A stretch of 34,983 nucleotides of DNA from assembly GCA_009929715.1 (NCBI GenBank), contig RZZX01000019.1, forward strand, positions 1 through 34,983, read 5' to 3'. Both the position numbers and the translations under genes were made by a program. The DNA is from Bacteroidia bacterium. Lineage in GTDB: Bacteria > Bacteroidota > Bacteroidia > Bacteroidales > Bacteroidaceae. This document shows, piece after piece, positions 1 to 7,564 of the stretch. The first letter of the stretch is position 1, and each line of letters starts with the position of its first letter. The notes below the pieces were generated by a model. That model was not told the origin of the DNA. It made no database searches and saw nothing but the letters and a program-made list of their open reading frames with translations.

Positions 1-1989
1 AGTAACCACTTCTGACGAGTGTGTACCCATTAGCAAGCGCAAGAGCTGGATTTGTACCGCAGGAGTGGGGTGATTTTCGGCCATATCCATCAGCTCGTTT
101 TCCGCTTTAATGCGTTCCTCCAATGATAGTTGTCGAATGGGCTCTGCCAATAGGCCGGGCAGTGAGGAGGCAATCAACGGGTTTTCTTCAAGTATCAGTC
201 CTTTATAAAGCATTTTTAGAAAAACTCTATGATCGATGCGATTGGCTAAATAATTTTCGTAAAGCAACATCAAGACAGCTTGCCGCGTGGTCTCATCAGT
301 GATCTTTTGCCACGAATCGGCCAACTCCAAGCAAATCTCCTGATCGGGCATAAAGAGTCCATACCCCCTGCCGTCACTGTTGGGTATAAAGCAATCTACC
401 TGAAAGGGTAAAGCGATGCGTACCTCAGGTTGGTTTAGATTAACTTCGATGGTGCTATCTCGCTCTCCGCAAAGTTCCACATTGAAGCGTTGTGGCCAGA
501 CTAATCCACGTTGGTATGGATCCGATTGGTGTACGATCAACTCATTCTCGTTAAGTTGGAATGAAATCTCAGGCATTCCTTTCTGATTAACCCACACATC
601 ACTGAAGGCTTTTAAATCCACCGAAGAGTAGCGATTCAGACATGCTACCAGTTCATCCCATGTGGCATTACCGTAGGCATACGTTTTCAGATATGTTTGA
701 ATCCCTTGGCGGAAATTCTCTTTTCCCATGAGTTCAACGAGCTTCATCATCATGACCGGTGCTTTATTATAAATAATCTGTCCGTAGATTAAGCCAGCCT
801 GATTCAGATTATCGAGCGGCTGACGGATAGCTGTAGTGCCCAGAGTGCGATCTTCTGAGAGCGAAGCGGTGGTAAATGTCCGTAAGCGGTTAAGCGTATG
901 ATTCACTTTAGGAAAGAGAGGTTCGGTGATGCAAGCCGAAAAATAGTTGGCAAAGACCTCTTTAGTCCAGACATCATTAAACCAAGCCATTGTGACAAAA
1001 TCGCCAAACCACATGTGTGCTGTTTCGTGTGCGATGAGTTGAGTACGTCGCAGCTCTTCGTCGGGTGTTGGATGTTCACTCAGAAACATCTGATTATCGT
1101 TGTATAGAGTTGCCCCAGTGTGTTCCATCCCTCCATATTGGAAGCCTGGTAGAATGATAAAATCGTATTTGGCAAACGGATAAGTTACTCCAGTATACTC
1201 CTCCATCCAGCGCAGTGAAGCCGTCACTTGTTTAAAGATGGTATCGAGTTGCGCCACCTTTTTGGTATCTGTTTCACGGTAATAAGCAGCTATCTTTCGT
1301 TGTCCTTCGCCGTACTCCCGGTGTTCCAGACGGCCTACTACAAAGGAAAAAAGGTACGTACTCAACGGTTCGGTAGGGGCAAAATAGATTGTTTTTCGTT
1401 CTTGCCCACTCGGTTCCTCTTTGACTTGATAAGTGTTCGATACCGCTTTCCACGTTTGGGGAAGCTCTAGCTGAAGTGTGAATGTCGCTTTCAGGTCGGG
1501 CTGGTCGAAGCAGGGAAATACGGTACGTGCCCGATCGGGTACCAGCAAGGTATAAAGAAACTCCTCATTACGGTTGAGCGATTGATCGCCAGCGGTAAAC
1601 TGAATATCAAGCACATTGCGTCCTGCTTTGATGACCGATGCCGGTAAGATGAGGTGCTCATCCCGACAGACATAAGATGTTGGGCGGCCATTGGCGGACA
1701 CCTTTTGTATCTTATCGCTCTCCTCTCTAAAATCTAAAAGAACCTCTTCGCTCTTCTCTACATTGAAATGAATGCTTATCTTACCAGCTACCGGTTCCGA
1801 TCGGTGTGCCGGGATAGAGAAAAAAAGGGTATATTTTAACTCTTTAATGGTCTCTTTTCGATGTTTGGCTAATGATAAAGAAACACCTTTTGCTTGTAAG
1901 TCAGAGTTTTGGGCCATAGCCGGGCTCAATGTAAATAAAGTTATTAGTATCAGCCAGAAAAAGGATTTTAGTACGGTTTGATGCCTCAT
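1..1989 (-). CDS. M1 family zinc aminopeptidase, secreted, C-terminus cut by window edge
   Basis: A continuous frame of 663 codons runs from ATG at 1989 down to base 1 without a stop, so the C-terminus is outside the window. The N-terminus MRHQTVLKSFFWLILITLF followed by LSPAMAQ is a signal peptide, which suggests a periplasmic or exported enzyme. The M1 hallmarks are present in order: the exopeptidase motif GGMEH (residues 286-290), the zinc motif HETAH (321-325), and the third zinc ligand E344 in WTKEVFANYF, giving the exact HExxH-x18-E spacing of gluzincins. The family removes N-terminal amino acids from peptides. The third-ligand segment reads KEVF where most M1 enzymes have NEGF, a mild divergence. 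A TAnnTTTG element lies 33 bp upstream and the gene appears monocistronic. Family assignment is very secure; the substrate is unknown. Confidence 0.95.
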   Translation of the reverse strand, partial: MRHQTVLKSFFWLILITLFTLSPAMAQNSDLQAKGVSLSLAKHRKETIKELKYTLFFSIPAHRSEPVAGKISIHFNVEKSEEVLLDFREESDKIQKVSANGRPTSYVCRDEHLILPASVIKAGRNVLDIQFTAGDQSLNRNEEFLYTLLVPDRARTVFPCFDQPDLKATFTLQLELPQTWKAVSNTYQVKEEPSGQERKTIYFAPTEPLSTYLFSFVVGRLEHREYGEGQRKIAAYYRETDTKKVAQLDTIFKQVTASLRWMEEYTGVTYPFAKYDFIILPGFQYGGMEHTGATLYNDNQMFLSEHPTPDEELRRTQLIAHETAHMWFGDFVTMAWFNDVWTKEVFANYFSACITEPLFPKVNHTLNRLRTFTTASLSEDRTLGTTAIRQPLDNLNQAGLIYGQIIYNKAPVMMMKLVELMGKENFRQGIQTYLKTYAYGNATWDELVACLNRYSSVDLKAFSDVWVNQKGMPEISFQLNENELIVHQSDPYQRGLVWPQRFNVELCGERDSTIEVNLNQPEVRIALPFQVDCFIPNSDGRGYGLFMPDQEICLELADSWQKITDETTRQAVLMLLYENYLANRIDHRVFLKMLYKGLILEENPLIASSLPGLLAEPIRQLSLEERIKAENELMDMAENHPTPAVQIQLLRLLMGTHSSEVVT

Positions 1990-2021
1990 TGGTCGTGTGT
2001 TAGTCGTTGATTAATAGGATG

Positions 2022-2029
2022 CAAAGATA
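2022..2029 (-). promoter_or_regulatory. Bacteroides-type -7 element for the M1 aminopeptidase
   Basis: On the minus strand this reads TATCTTTG, an exact match to the Bacteroides -7 consensus TAnnTTTG. Transcription would start near 2015, about 26 bases before the ATG at 1989. No clear -33 TTTG was found, which is common in these promoters. Confidence 0.55.
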
Positions 2030-2127
2030 CCTTTTTTTGATTAGAATGAGAGAATGTGGTTCTGAAAATAAACATTTAACCGATTTAGGACGTTATGTCA
2101 TAAAACAACTTAGCCTATTTACTCGAT

Positions 2128-2403
2128 ATGGATTATACGATTATTCATCAGCCCGATCAGAGTCTGTTTAAAACAGAAGTCGACGGGCGTACAGCTTTTG
2201 CACAATACAGACTTCTAGGCAACCAGTTTGATATTTTGCGTGTGATGGTGCCCAAGCCCATTGAAGGGCGAGGGGTGGCCGCTGCTTTAGTAAAAGCCTC
2301 TTATGATTACGCTTTGAATCAGGGGCTAGTACCTAAAGCCACCTGTTCATATGCTGGTTTGTGGCTTGAACGGCACCCAGAGTTTAAAAAAGAGTCGGAA
2401 TAA
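2128..2403 (+). CDS. GNAT-like N-acetyltransferase (YjdJ/Acetyltransf_CG type), 91 aa
   Basis: This small protein matches the short GCN5-related acetyltransferase family Acetyltransf_CG. The acetyl-CoA loop region is VPKPIEGRGVAAALVKASYD (residues about 41-60), corresponding to the family's P-x-x-x-x-G-x-G-[IV]-A pattern. It is followed by the family-typical C-terminal block CSYAGLWLERHPEF (about 73-86). The length of about 90 residues is normal for this minimal family, whose substrates are mostly unknown. It is cytoplasmic, with no signal peptide. The gene stands alone, convergent with the zinc-ribbon gene and separated from it by a 14-bp perfect hairpin. Confidence 0.9.
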   Translation: MDYTIIHQPDQSLFKTEVDGRTAFAQYRLLGNQFDILRVMVPKPIEGRGVAAALVKASYDYALNQGLVPKATCSYAGLWLERHPEFKKESE

Positions 2404-2420
2404 GTAGATGATTTAAAAGC

Positions 2421-2460
2421 ATTAAGGCCGATTTTGTTAGCTACCCAAATCGGCCTTAAT
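2421..2460. terminator. Bidirectional hairpin terminator between convergent genes
   Basis: A perfect 14-bp inverted repeat has left arm ATTAAGGCCGATTT (2421-2434), right arm 2447-2460 and a 12-base loop. It lies 17 bp past the acetyltransferase stop and 8 bp past the zinc-ribbon stop on the other strand. The A/T-rich outer and inner ends allow termination in both directions. Confidence 0.8.
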
Positions 2461-2468
2461 GCGCTTTG

Positions 2469-2738
2469 TTAGTTTTTCCAACGCTTCAGTGTTGGAAAGA
2501 ATTTTCTCATTTGTTCAATAGCCTCCTCTTTGGTTAGTTTTGTTTCGGAATCTTTATTGAACTCCTCTACAAACTTGGCACAATGCACAATCATCTCCTC
2601 CATTGTACAGTCTACTGTAAACTTTCCTTCGGCATAACAATAGTGGCAATAATCTTCGTTGACCGTTCCGTCTGCCTCTTTACCGAATGTTTGTTCATCA
2701 ATAGGCATGCCGCAACTTTGGCAAAATTTCTGTTCCAT
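2469..2738 (-). CDS. Small putative zinc-ribbon protein, 89 aa
   Basis: Two CxxC knuckles are visible: C6-Q-S-C9 in the N-terminal motif FCQSCGMPI and C31-H-Y-C34 in DYCHYCYAEG. Together they make a four-cysteine zinc ribbon of the putative zinc ribbon family (PF12674 type). The C-terminal half is an acidic and basic helical segment ending in MRKFFPTLKRWKN, also typical of the family. The function of the family is not established; it could bind nucleic acid or protein. The protein is cytoplasmic. A -7 element at 2823-2830 gives a leader of about 78 bases, and the gene ends at a shared hairpin. Confidence 0.85.
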   Translation of the reverse strand: MEQKFCQSCGMPIDEQTFGKEADGTVNEDYCHYCYAEGKFTVDCTMEEMIVHCAKFVEEFNKDSETKLTKEEAIEQMRKFFPTLKRWKN

Positions 2739-2822
2739 GCGTTTAGATAATGGTTTTGGATTTATAAATCTCTTTTAGAAATTGAAAAAAAGTTCAATAG
2801 ACTCTCCCTTCATCTCTGGTTA

Positions 2823-2830
2823 CAAAAGTA
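2823..2830 (-). promoter_or_regulatory. Bacteroides-type -7 element for the zinc-ribbon gene
   Basis: The minus strand reads TACTTTTG, an exact TAnnTTTG match, 85 bp upstream of the ATG at 2738. No exact -33 TTTG is present, although the upstream sequence is T-rich. Confidence 0.45.
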
Positions 2831-3253
2831 ATTGTTTTCAGAAAATAAAAAAAGTTTCGTTCTTTAAAAGAGCTTTTTTAGAGCTTATGCAAAAAGCCAA
2901 TAAGGGCTTATCTTACGACTTTGGAGCGCATGCACCAAGTTCATCCGAATGGCAGTTACTGACTTTGGAGTAAAATTCTAGCTCGTTTTAGTCAGATGAA
3001 GGTTAGCTTAAGTCATTATTGCCGTTAGATTAAGTCAGAAAAGAGCGTGAGATTTGAATTAACTCCTGTGAGACATATGTTTATGAAAGCTTTATCTCCG
3101 CTTAATAAGGCCGAGATGAAGTCGGAAAGTCAGCTTTATTTCGGACTGATCCATTTTTTTTTCGTATAAGATTTGGCGTTTTATCTCCATCAATCCTGCT
3201 GACATGCCTTTTAGCAAAGATTTATGGCTGCTTAGTTATGGTAGGCTAAGACG

Positions 3254-3303
3254 ATTTTGCTTTGTTTCCTTTCCGTTAGGAACAAACGCAATCAAAGCAA
3301 AAT
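3254..3303 (-). terminator. Hairpin downstream of the SDR gene, possible terminator
   Basis: Inverted repeat ATTTTGCTTTG (3254-3264) and CAAAGCAAAAT (3293-3303) with a 28-base loop that itself contains a TTCC/GGAA pairing. It lies 51 bp past the SDR stop. There is no long U-tract after it on the minus strand, so terminator function is uncertain. Confidence 0.4.
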
Positions 3304-3354
3304 TTTTCTCTGTAGGAAATGGCGTCTTGTGTCTTGAGAAGAGAGTTAGAGACT

Positions 3355-4089
3355 TTATTTTCGAGTCCTGACGGTTAGCCTTCTCCAGAGAAAAGCGGGA
3401 ATCAAACGCCAAAAGAAAACGATGAGGCGGTATCGCCAATCGATTATGACCACTCGTTCATGGTTCAATAGAGCATCTACGAGTCGTTTAGCAACTTTTT
3501 CTTTCTTCATCAGTAACGGATAGTGATGCTGACCACTCAATAAATCGGTTGCCACAAACCCCGGGCGAATATCAGTAAACCGGATGTTTAGTTTTTCCAT
3601 GTACGCCAATTGTTGCAAGGCTTCTATGTAAGTGTTCTGAAACCGCTTGGTAGCCGAGTAAGCCGGTGCTGTACCTAACCCTTTTGTGCCAGCTATAGAA
3701 CTAATGACTGCTAGATGTCCGTCTCCCTGATTCTTAAAATAGTGGTAAGCAGCGGTCACCATCCGTGTAAACCCCATCGTATTGGTCTGTACGGTAGCCA
3801 ATTCAATATCCGGATCTAAATTTTTATTTTGGCGACCAATGCCGGAGCTTAGTAAAAACAGATCCATTCCTCCTAGCTTTTGGATTAAACGGAGCAAGCC
3901 TTCGGTGGCTGCTTCGTGAGTCACATCGATGGTTTCAGTGACGATTTTATCGGGATGCTTTAGGCGAAACGCCTCCAATCGGTCACTTCGTCTTCCAGCA
4001 ATGCCAATGTGCCAGCCTTGGCTTAAAAGCAGATGTGCTACCTCCTCTCCAATACCCGATGTTGCGCCTATGATAACAGCTTTTTTCAT
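3355..4089 (-). CDS. SDR family NAD(P)-dependent oxidoreductase, 244 aa
   Basis: This is a classical short-chain dehydrogenase/reductase with a Rossmann fold. The cofactor loop GATSGIG is at residues 8-14, directly after the start MKKAVII. AGRRSDR (31-37), with basic residues after the second strand, suggests NADPH preference, which is inference. The catalytic set is N103, S131 in ISSIAG, Y144 and K148 in YSATK. The C-terminus carries a tryptophan- and arginine-rich hydrophobic stretch (IDWRYRLIVFFWRLIPAFLW, about 216-235), so it may associate with the membrane. Substrate unknown. The gene stands alone with its own TAnnTTTG promoter. Length is normal for the family. Confidence 0.93.
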   Translation of the reverse strand: MKKAVIIGATSGIGEEVAHLLLSQGWHIGIAGRRSDRLEAFRLKHPDKIVTETIDVTHEAATEGLLRLIQKLGGMDLFLLSSGIGRQNKNLDPDIELATVQTNTMGFTRMVTAAYHYFKNQGDGHLAVISSIAGTKGLGTAPAYSATKRFQNTYIEALQQLAYMEKLNIRFTDIRPGFVATDLLSGQHHYPLLMKKEKVAKRLVDALLNHERVVIIDWRYRLIVFFWRLIPAFLWRRLTVRTRK

Positions 4090-4112
4090 GTCTATATCAG
4101 TTGATGTGTCGG

Positions 4113-4120
4113 CAAATTTA
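4113..4120 (-). promoter_or_regulatory. Bacteroides-type -7 element for the SDR gene
   Basis: The minus strand reads TAAATTTG, an exact TAnnTTTG match. A transcript would start near 4106, giving a leader of only about 17 bases before the ATG at 4089. Confidence 0.55.
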
Positions 4121-4263
4121 TAAAAACTTCGCTTAGCTTCGATCGGAATGGCTCATTTATTAGCTAGAGTATCCCAATATTCTCTCTTTCCGACTGAATC
4201 TGTAAGGAGAGAGGACGTGAAAAAAAGAAGTCTCAATTGCATGGTAATGATGTGCCGATTGTC

Positions 4264-4271
4264 TACCTTTG
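4264..4271 (+). promoter_or_regulatory. Bacteroides-type -7 element for trkH
   Basis: TACCTTTG matches TAnnTTTG exactly and would place the transcript start near 4277. This argues against the farthest upstream in-frame ATG at 4237, which lies before the promoter. Confidence 0.5.
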
Positions 4272-4386
4272 CCCAGATTTTCGTTTTTTTAGTTCTTTGG
4301 ACACATCAATGTTTATGGAAGGATATTTATCGAAAGCTCAAGCTCCTTTTCAGCAATCGAACACGAATAGTTTGATTAATAAGAAA

Positions 4387-5823
4387 ATGATTGGGCGCGT
4401 ATTGGGAATCTTGCTTTTTATTGAAGCGGGTCTGTTTATTATCTGTGCGGGAGTTAATCTGCTCTATAAAGAGAATGATTATATCTATTTTCTTTATACT
4501 TGTGGGGTAAACGTTTTGTTCGGCAGTGCGTTATTACTCTACGGGCGAGGTGCTGAGAATAAGATGAGTCGGCGCGATGGTTATTGTATTGTAACTCTTT
4601 CTTGGGTGCTTTTTACGTTGTTTGGGATGCTCCCCTTTCTCTGGAGTGGAAGCATCGATGGCGTGACAAATGCTTTCTTTGAAACGATGTCGGGTTTTAC
4701 GACTACCGGGGCATCTATATTGGACAACATCGAATCGTTGTCACACGGCATGCTGTTTTGGCGGTCATTGACGCAATGGATCGGTGGTTTGGGCATTGTC
4801 TTCTTTACCATTGCTATTTTGCCTATTTTCACCAGTGGAGGCGTTCAGCTCTTTTCGGCCGAATCTACTGGAGTAACACACGACCGTACCCATCCCAAGA
4901 TCAGTGTCATGGCTAAATGGCTTTGGATAGTTTATCTCATCCTGACCATCAGTGAAACCATTCTTTTAATGGTGGGTGGAATGAACCTTTTTGATGCGGT
5001 TTGTCACTCGTTCACTACCACAGCTACTGGTGGATACTCTACCAAGCAGGCCAGTGTGGCTTATTGGAACTCACCGTATATAGAATATGTGATTGCTATT
5101 TTTATGATTCTTTCGGGCATGAACTTTTCGTTGTTCCTGATGTGCTTACGGGGCAAGTTCGATCGTTTTTTTAAAGACAATGAACTGCGTTGGTTTTTAG
5201 GGTCGGTGGGATTATTTACCGGTATCATCACGCTGGCATTGGTCTTTAAGAACCATTATGGCTGGGAAATAGCTTTTAGAAAATCGTTGTTTCAGGTAGC
5301 CACTACGCATACTTCTTGTGGTTTTGTGACCGATGATTTTAACTTCTGGCCCCCTTTTACTTGGCTTATCTTATTGATTGCTATGATTTCGGGAGGTTGT
5401 ACCGGATCGACCAGTGGTGGAGTGAAAAACATGCGTTTGGTCATCGTCTTTCGTGCTATACGTAATGAATTTAGGCGGTTGTTGCATCCCAACGCCATCT
5501 TACCTATCCGTGTCAACCAACAAACGGTGTCCAGCTCCATTGTGAGTTCGGCCATCCTCTTCTTTGGCTTTTATCTGATCATTGCGTTTATCGGATGGAC
5601 TCTGTTGTTATTCTTTGGCGTTGGATTCTCCGAAGGTCTTGCCACTGTCTTGTCGAGTATGGGAGGTGTAGGTCCAGGTATCGGTGCTTTTGGTCCGGCT
5701 TATTCCTGGAATTTGTTGCCCGATGAGGCTAAGTGGATCCTGTCGTTTTTGATGCTCATTGGCCGTTTAGAGCTCTTCAGTGTCTTGCTGCTGTTTTATC
5801 CCGGTTTTTGGCGAAGTCGATAA
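4387..5823 (+). CDS. trkH: TrkH/KtrB-type potassium uptake membrane protein
   Basis: This polytopic inner-membrane protein is the ion-conducting subunit of a Trk/Ktr potassium transporter. The four pore-loop filter segments are recognisable in order: FTTTGASI, TTATGGYST, THTSCGFVT and SSMGGVGPG. The C-terminus LLLFYPGFWRSR is typical of the Bacteroidetes form. The frame is open back to 4237, but a promoter element at 4264-4271 favours a later start. ATG 4387 (MIGRVLG) is chosen; TTG 4372 (reading MINKKMIGRV) and ATG 4309 are alternatives. From 4387 the protein has 478 residues. The partner TrkA is not in the window. The stop is three bases before a perfect 17-bp hairpin shared with the convergent pseudouridine synthase gene. 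Confidence 0.92.
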   Translation: MIGRVLGILLFIEAGLFIICAGVNLLYKENDYIYFLYTCGVNVLFGSALLLYGRGAENKMSRRDGYCIVTLSWVLFTLFGMLPFLWSGSIDGVTNAFFETMSGFTTTGASILDNIESLSHGMLFWRSLTQWIGGLGIVFFTIAILPIFTSGGVQLFSAESTGVTHDRTHPKISVMAKWLWIVYLILTISETILLMVGGMNLFDAVCHSFTTTATGGYSTKQASVAYWNSPYIEYVIAIFMILSGMNFSLFLMCLRGKFDRFFKDNELRWFLGSVGLFTGIITLALVFKNHYGWEIAFRKSLFQVATTHTSCGFVTDDFNFWPPFTWLILLIAMISGGCTGSTSGGVKNMRLVIVFRAIRNEFRRLLHPNAILPIRVNQQTVSSSIVSSAILFFGFYLIIAFIGWTLLLFFGVGFSEGLATVLSSMGGVGPGIGAFGPAYSWNLLPDEAKWILSFLMLIGRLELFSVLLLFYPGFWRSR

Positions 5824-5825
5824 CC

Positions 5826-5877
5826 TGACACTGACTCGAAAGCCCACTTTAAAAGTCGGCCTTTCGAGTCAGTGTCA
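5826..5877. terminator. Long bidirectional hairpin overlapping a coding 3' end
   Basis: A perfect 17-bp inverted repeat has left arm TGACACTGACTCGAAAG (5826-5842) and right arm 5861-5877, with an 18-base interior that can extend the pairing with one bulge and one mismatch. The left arm is just past the trkH stop. The right arm lies inside the last codons (MTLTRK) of the convergent pseudouridine synthase gene, so it probably terminates both transcripts. Confidence 0.8.
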
Positions 5878-7471
5878 TTGATTCTCCTGTTATTGGGTGT
5901 TGGAACGTTAATGATTCAGCATGTAAGTAGAGCCGATCGGAACGTTGTCCGTAAAGTTCATCACCGATAATCGGTGCATTCAATCCTTCTGCATGTGCTG
6001 CATGTACTCGCAGTTGATGTGTCCGTCCGGTGAGTGGCTCGAAAAGAATGCGCGTGCCCTTCTCCGTGGTCTTTAAAACCCGATAGTGCGTCACAGCTGG
6101 TTTCCCATTCAGGTGATCGATTATTTGTCTCGGTCGATTTAGAAAATCGGGTGCTAATGGAAGTTCGATGTATCCCTCTGTTGTTGAAATCTCTCTTTCT
6201 AATAAAGCGATATAGCTCTTTTTGATGGTTCGGTTTTTAAACTGTGCTTGCAGGTTTTGATGAACAGCTTTTGTTTTAGCTACCAAAAGCAAACCGGAAG
6301 TTGCCATATCCAGTCGGTGTACCACAAGAGGTCCTGTTGCCGTGCAACAATGTGTACGGATGAAGTCTAGGACAGATGAGATTGTCTCCGCTTTACCCGG
6401 TACAGATAATAAGCCTGCTGGTTTATTGACAACAAGGAGCCATTCATCTTCGTAAATAATTTCCGGTTCCGGTAGTCCCTTGATGACTTGATGCAACGGA
6501 TTCTCTTCTACTCGGAGCCCTTGCAACATATGTCCCAATATCGGCCCACATTTGCCCTGACAAGAGGGGTAGAACAAACCCTGTTTTCTTACCTCACCTT
6601 TAGGCGATTCTCCCCACCAAAATTCAGCCATTGCTATCGGCTTTAAGTGGTGAATATAGGCGTATTGCAACAGTTTCGGAGCTGCACACTCGCCCGATCC
6701 GGCAGGAGGTGTTTGTACCTTGGTGGTAGCGAAAATAGCCCATAAATCTTTCTCTTCACCTCTGGCATTCCATAACTTGAAGGCAGAGAAGAGCCGTTGT
6801 TGCAGGTCGGCCGAACGTTGCTTACGTTCGGCTTTCAATGTTTCCAGATCTGCATCGTGACTTCTCAGCTCCTCTTCGAGCGGTTTCAAAGCCTCCTTCC
6901 AACGTTTCTCTAGGCGTTTCAGTTCCGCTTTCATGAATTGACTTTCACGAATCATCTGCTCCAATGTTTCCGAGTTGGTACACCGTTGGCGGCGTTCTTC
7001 TCGCAGCTGTTTGGCTCGTTTAATCTCTTTTTTGGCCTGCTCAATCTCTTTTTCGGCTTCAAGGCTCATCGTCCGAAAGTCTTGTTTGAGTTGTTGGATT
7101 CGCTCATTGGCTATCAAGACTTCGATTTTCTTATTTAAGGCCGAGATCTGTTGTTCCTCTTTTTTGAAGAACCCATCAGGTTGAAGTAAATCATAGACCG
7201 GCGGAACAAAAAAAGGATGCACATTGTTGCCTGCCAATTGTCCGGAGAATGCCGCTAAATACCCAATCTCTTGATTGGCCGTTTGAACAATCAAAACGCC
7301 GAACATCTTACCTTTGGCTATCTCTTCTTGCCAAGCTTGCTGTGTTGAAAGATAGGTTTTAACCTCTTCGGCAGCGGTGATGCAAAGCGGGTGGGGGGTA
7401 TAATGAAACGGATAAGTGAACTTATCGGGCAATGAAACGGCCGCTATCGGTGTTTGAAAGTAATGTATCAT
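5849..7471 (-). CDS. RluA family pseudouridine synthase with long N-terminal coiled-coil extension, 540 aa
   Basis: The C-terminal part (about residues 340-540) is an RluA-type pseudouridine synthase. It has IIYEDEWLLVVNKPAGLLSV and the catalytic motif HRLDMATSGLLL at 385-396, with D388 as the nucleophile. The later motif GRTHQLRVHAA is also present. These enzymes isomerise uridine in rRNA or tRNA; which site is not shown. The N-terminal 330 residues include a strongly charged coiled coil (about 105-235) and a block with GSGECAAPKLLQYAY, AEFWWGESP and FYPSCQGKCGPIL, containing CxxxC cysteines. The protein is far longer than a standard RluA of about 220-320 residues. It is monocistronic with a promoter at 7490-7497. 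Confidence 0.9.
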   Translation of the reverse strand: MIHYFQTPIAAVSLPDKFTYPFHYTPHPLCITAAEEVKTYLSTQQAWQEEIAKGKMFGVLIVQTANQEIGYLAAFSGQLAGNNVHPFFVPPVYDLLQPDGFFKKEEQQISALNKKIEVLIANERIQQLKQDFRTMSLEAEKEIEQAKKEIKRAKQLREERRQRCTNSETLEQMIRESQFMKAELKRLEKRWKEALKPLEEELRSHDADLETLKAERKQRSADLQQRLFSAFKLWNARGEEKDLWAIFATTKVQTPPAGSGECAAPKLLQYAYIHHLKPIAMAEFWWGESPKGEVRKQGLFYPSCQGKCGPILGHMLQGLRVEENPLHQVIKGLPEPEIIYEDEWLLVVNKPAGLLSVPGKAETISSVLDFIRTHCCTATGPLVVHRLDMATSGLLLVAKTKAVHQNLQAQFKNRTIKKSYIALLEREISTTEGYIELPLAPDFLNRPRQIIDHLNGKPAVTHYRVLKTTEKGTRILFEPLTGRTHQLRVHAAHAEGLNAPIIGDELYGQRSDRLYLHAESLTFQHPITGESMTLTRKADF

Positions 7472-7489
7472 ATCGGATTAAATGTGGCA

Positions 7490-7497
7490 CAAAGGTA
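7490..7497 (-). promoter_or_regulatory. Bacteroides-type -7 element for the pseudouridine synthase gene
   Basis: The minus strand reads TACCTTTG, an exact TAnnTTTG match 19 bp upstream of the ATG at 7471. It is divergent from the 7520-7527 element; both promoters fit in a gap of fewer than 95 bp. Confidence 0.55.
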
Positions 7498-7519
7498 AGG
7501 AAAAATAGATTTGTTTGTT

Positions 7520-7527
7520 TACTTTTG
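7520..7527 (+). promoter_or_regulatory. Bacteroides-type -7 element for the EEP-fold enzyme gene
   Basis: TACTTTTG matches TAnnTTTG and puts the transcript start near 7533. This excludes the upstream in-frame candidate start at 7511 and supports ATG 7565. Confidence 0.55.
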
Positions 7528-7564
7528 TGGGAACGTTACGATTAAACAACTAAATACGAGGATA

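Larger units (their letters stand above)
2739..3354. other. 616-bp gene-poor spacer
   Basis: No convincing gene was found. A 63-codon frame at 2782-2973 has no recognisable motif and low-complexity composition. The stretch holds the zinc-ribbon promoter, a near-repeat pair (TTACGACTTTGGAG at 2913-2926 and TTACTGACTTTGGAG at 2956-2970), short recurring TTAAGTCA words near 3008 and 3030, and a hairpin at 3254-3303. It looks like decayed or non-coding DNA. Confidence 0.5.

Noticed and set aside
2782-2973. 63-codon plus-strand frame in the spacer after the zinc-ribbon gene
   Set aside because: No recognisable motif or ribosome-binding context, biased composition, and it overlaps the probable zinc-ribbon promoter and leader.
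3236-3439. 67-codon minus-strand frame overlapping the end of the SDR gene
   Set aside because: It lies largely over the SDR C-terminus in another frame and over a hairpin; the SDR frame is continuous and has all family motifs.
4237-4386. 50-residue N-terminal extension of TrkH
   Set aside because: The extension begins upstream of the TAnnTTTG element at 4264-4271 and does not resemble the family's N-terminus.
7511-7564. Upstream start for the EEP-fold enzyme
   Set aside because: The promoter element at 7520-7527 lies inside this extension, and the signal peptide begins at 7565 or 7571.
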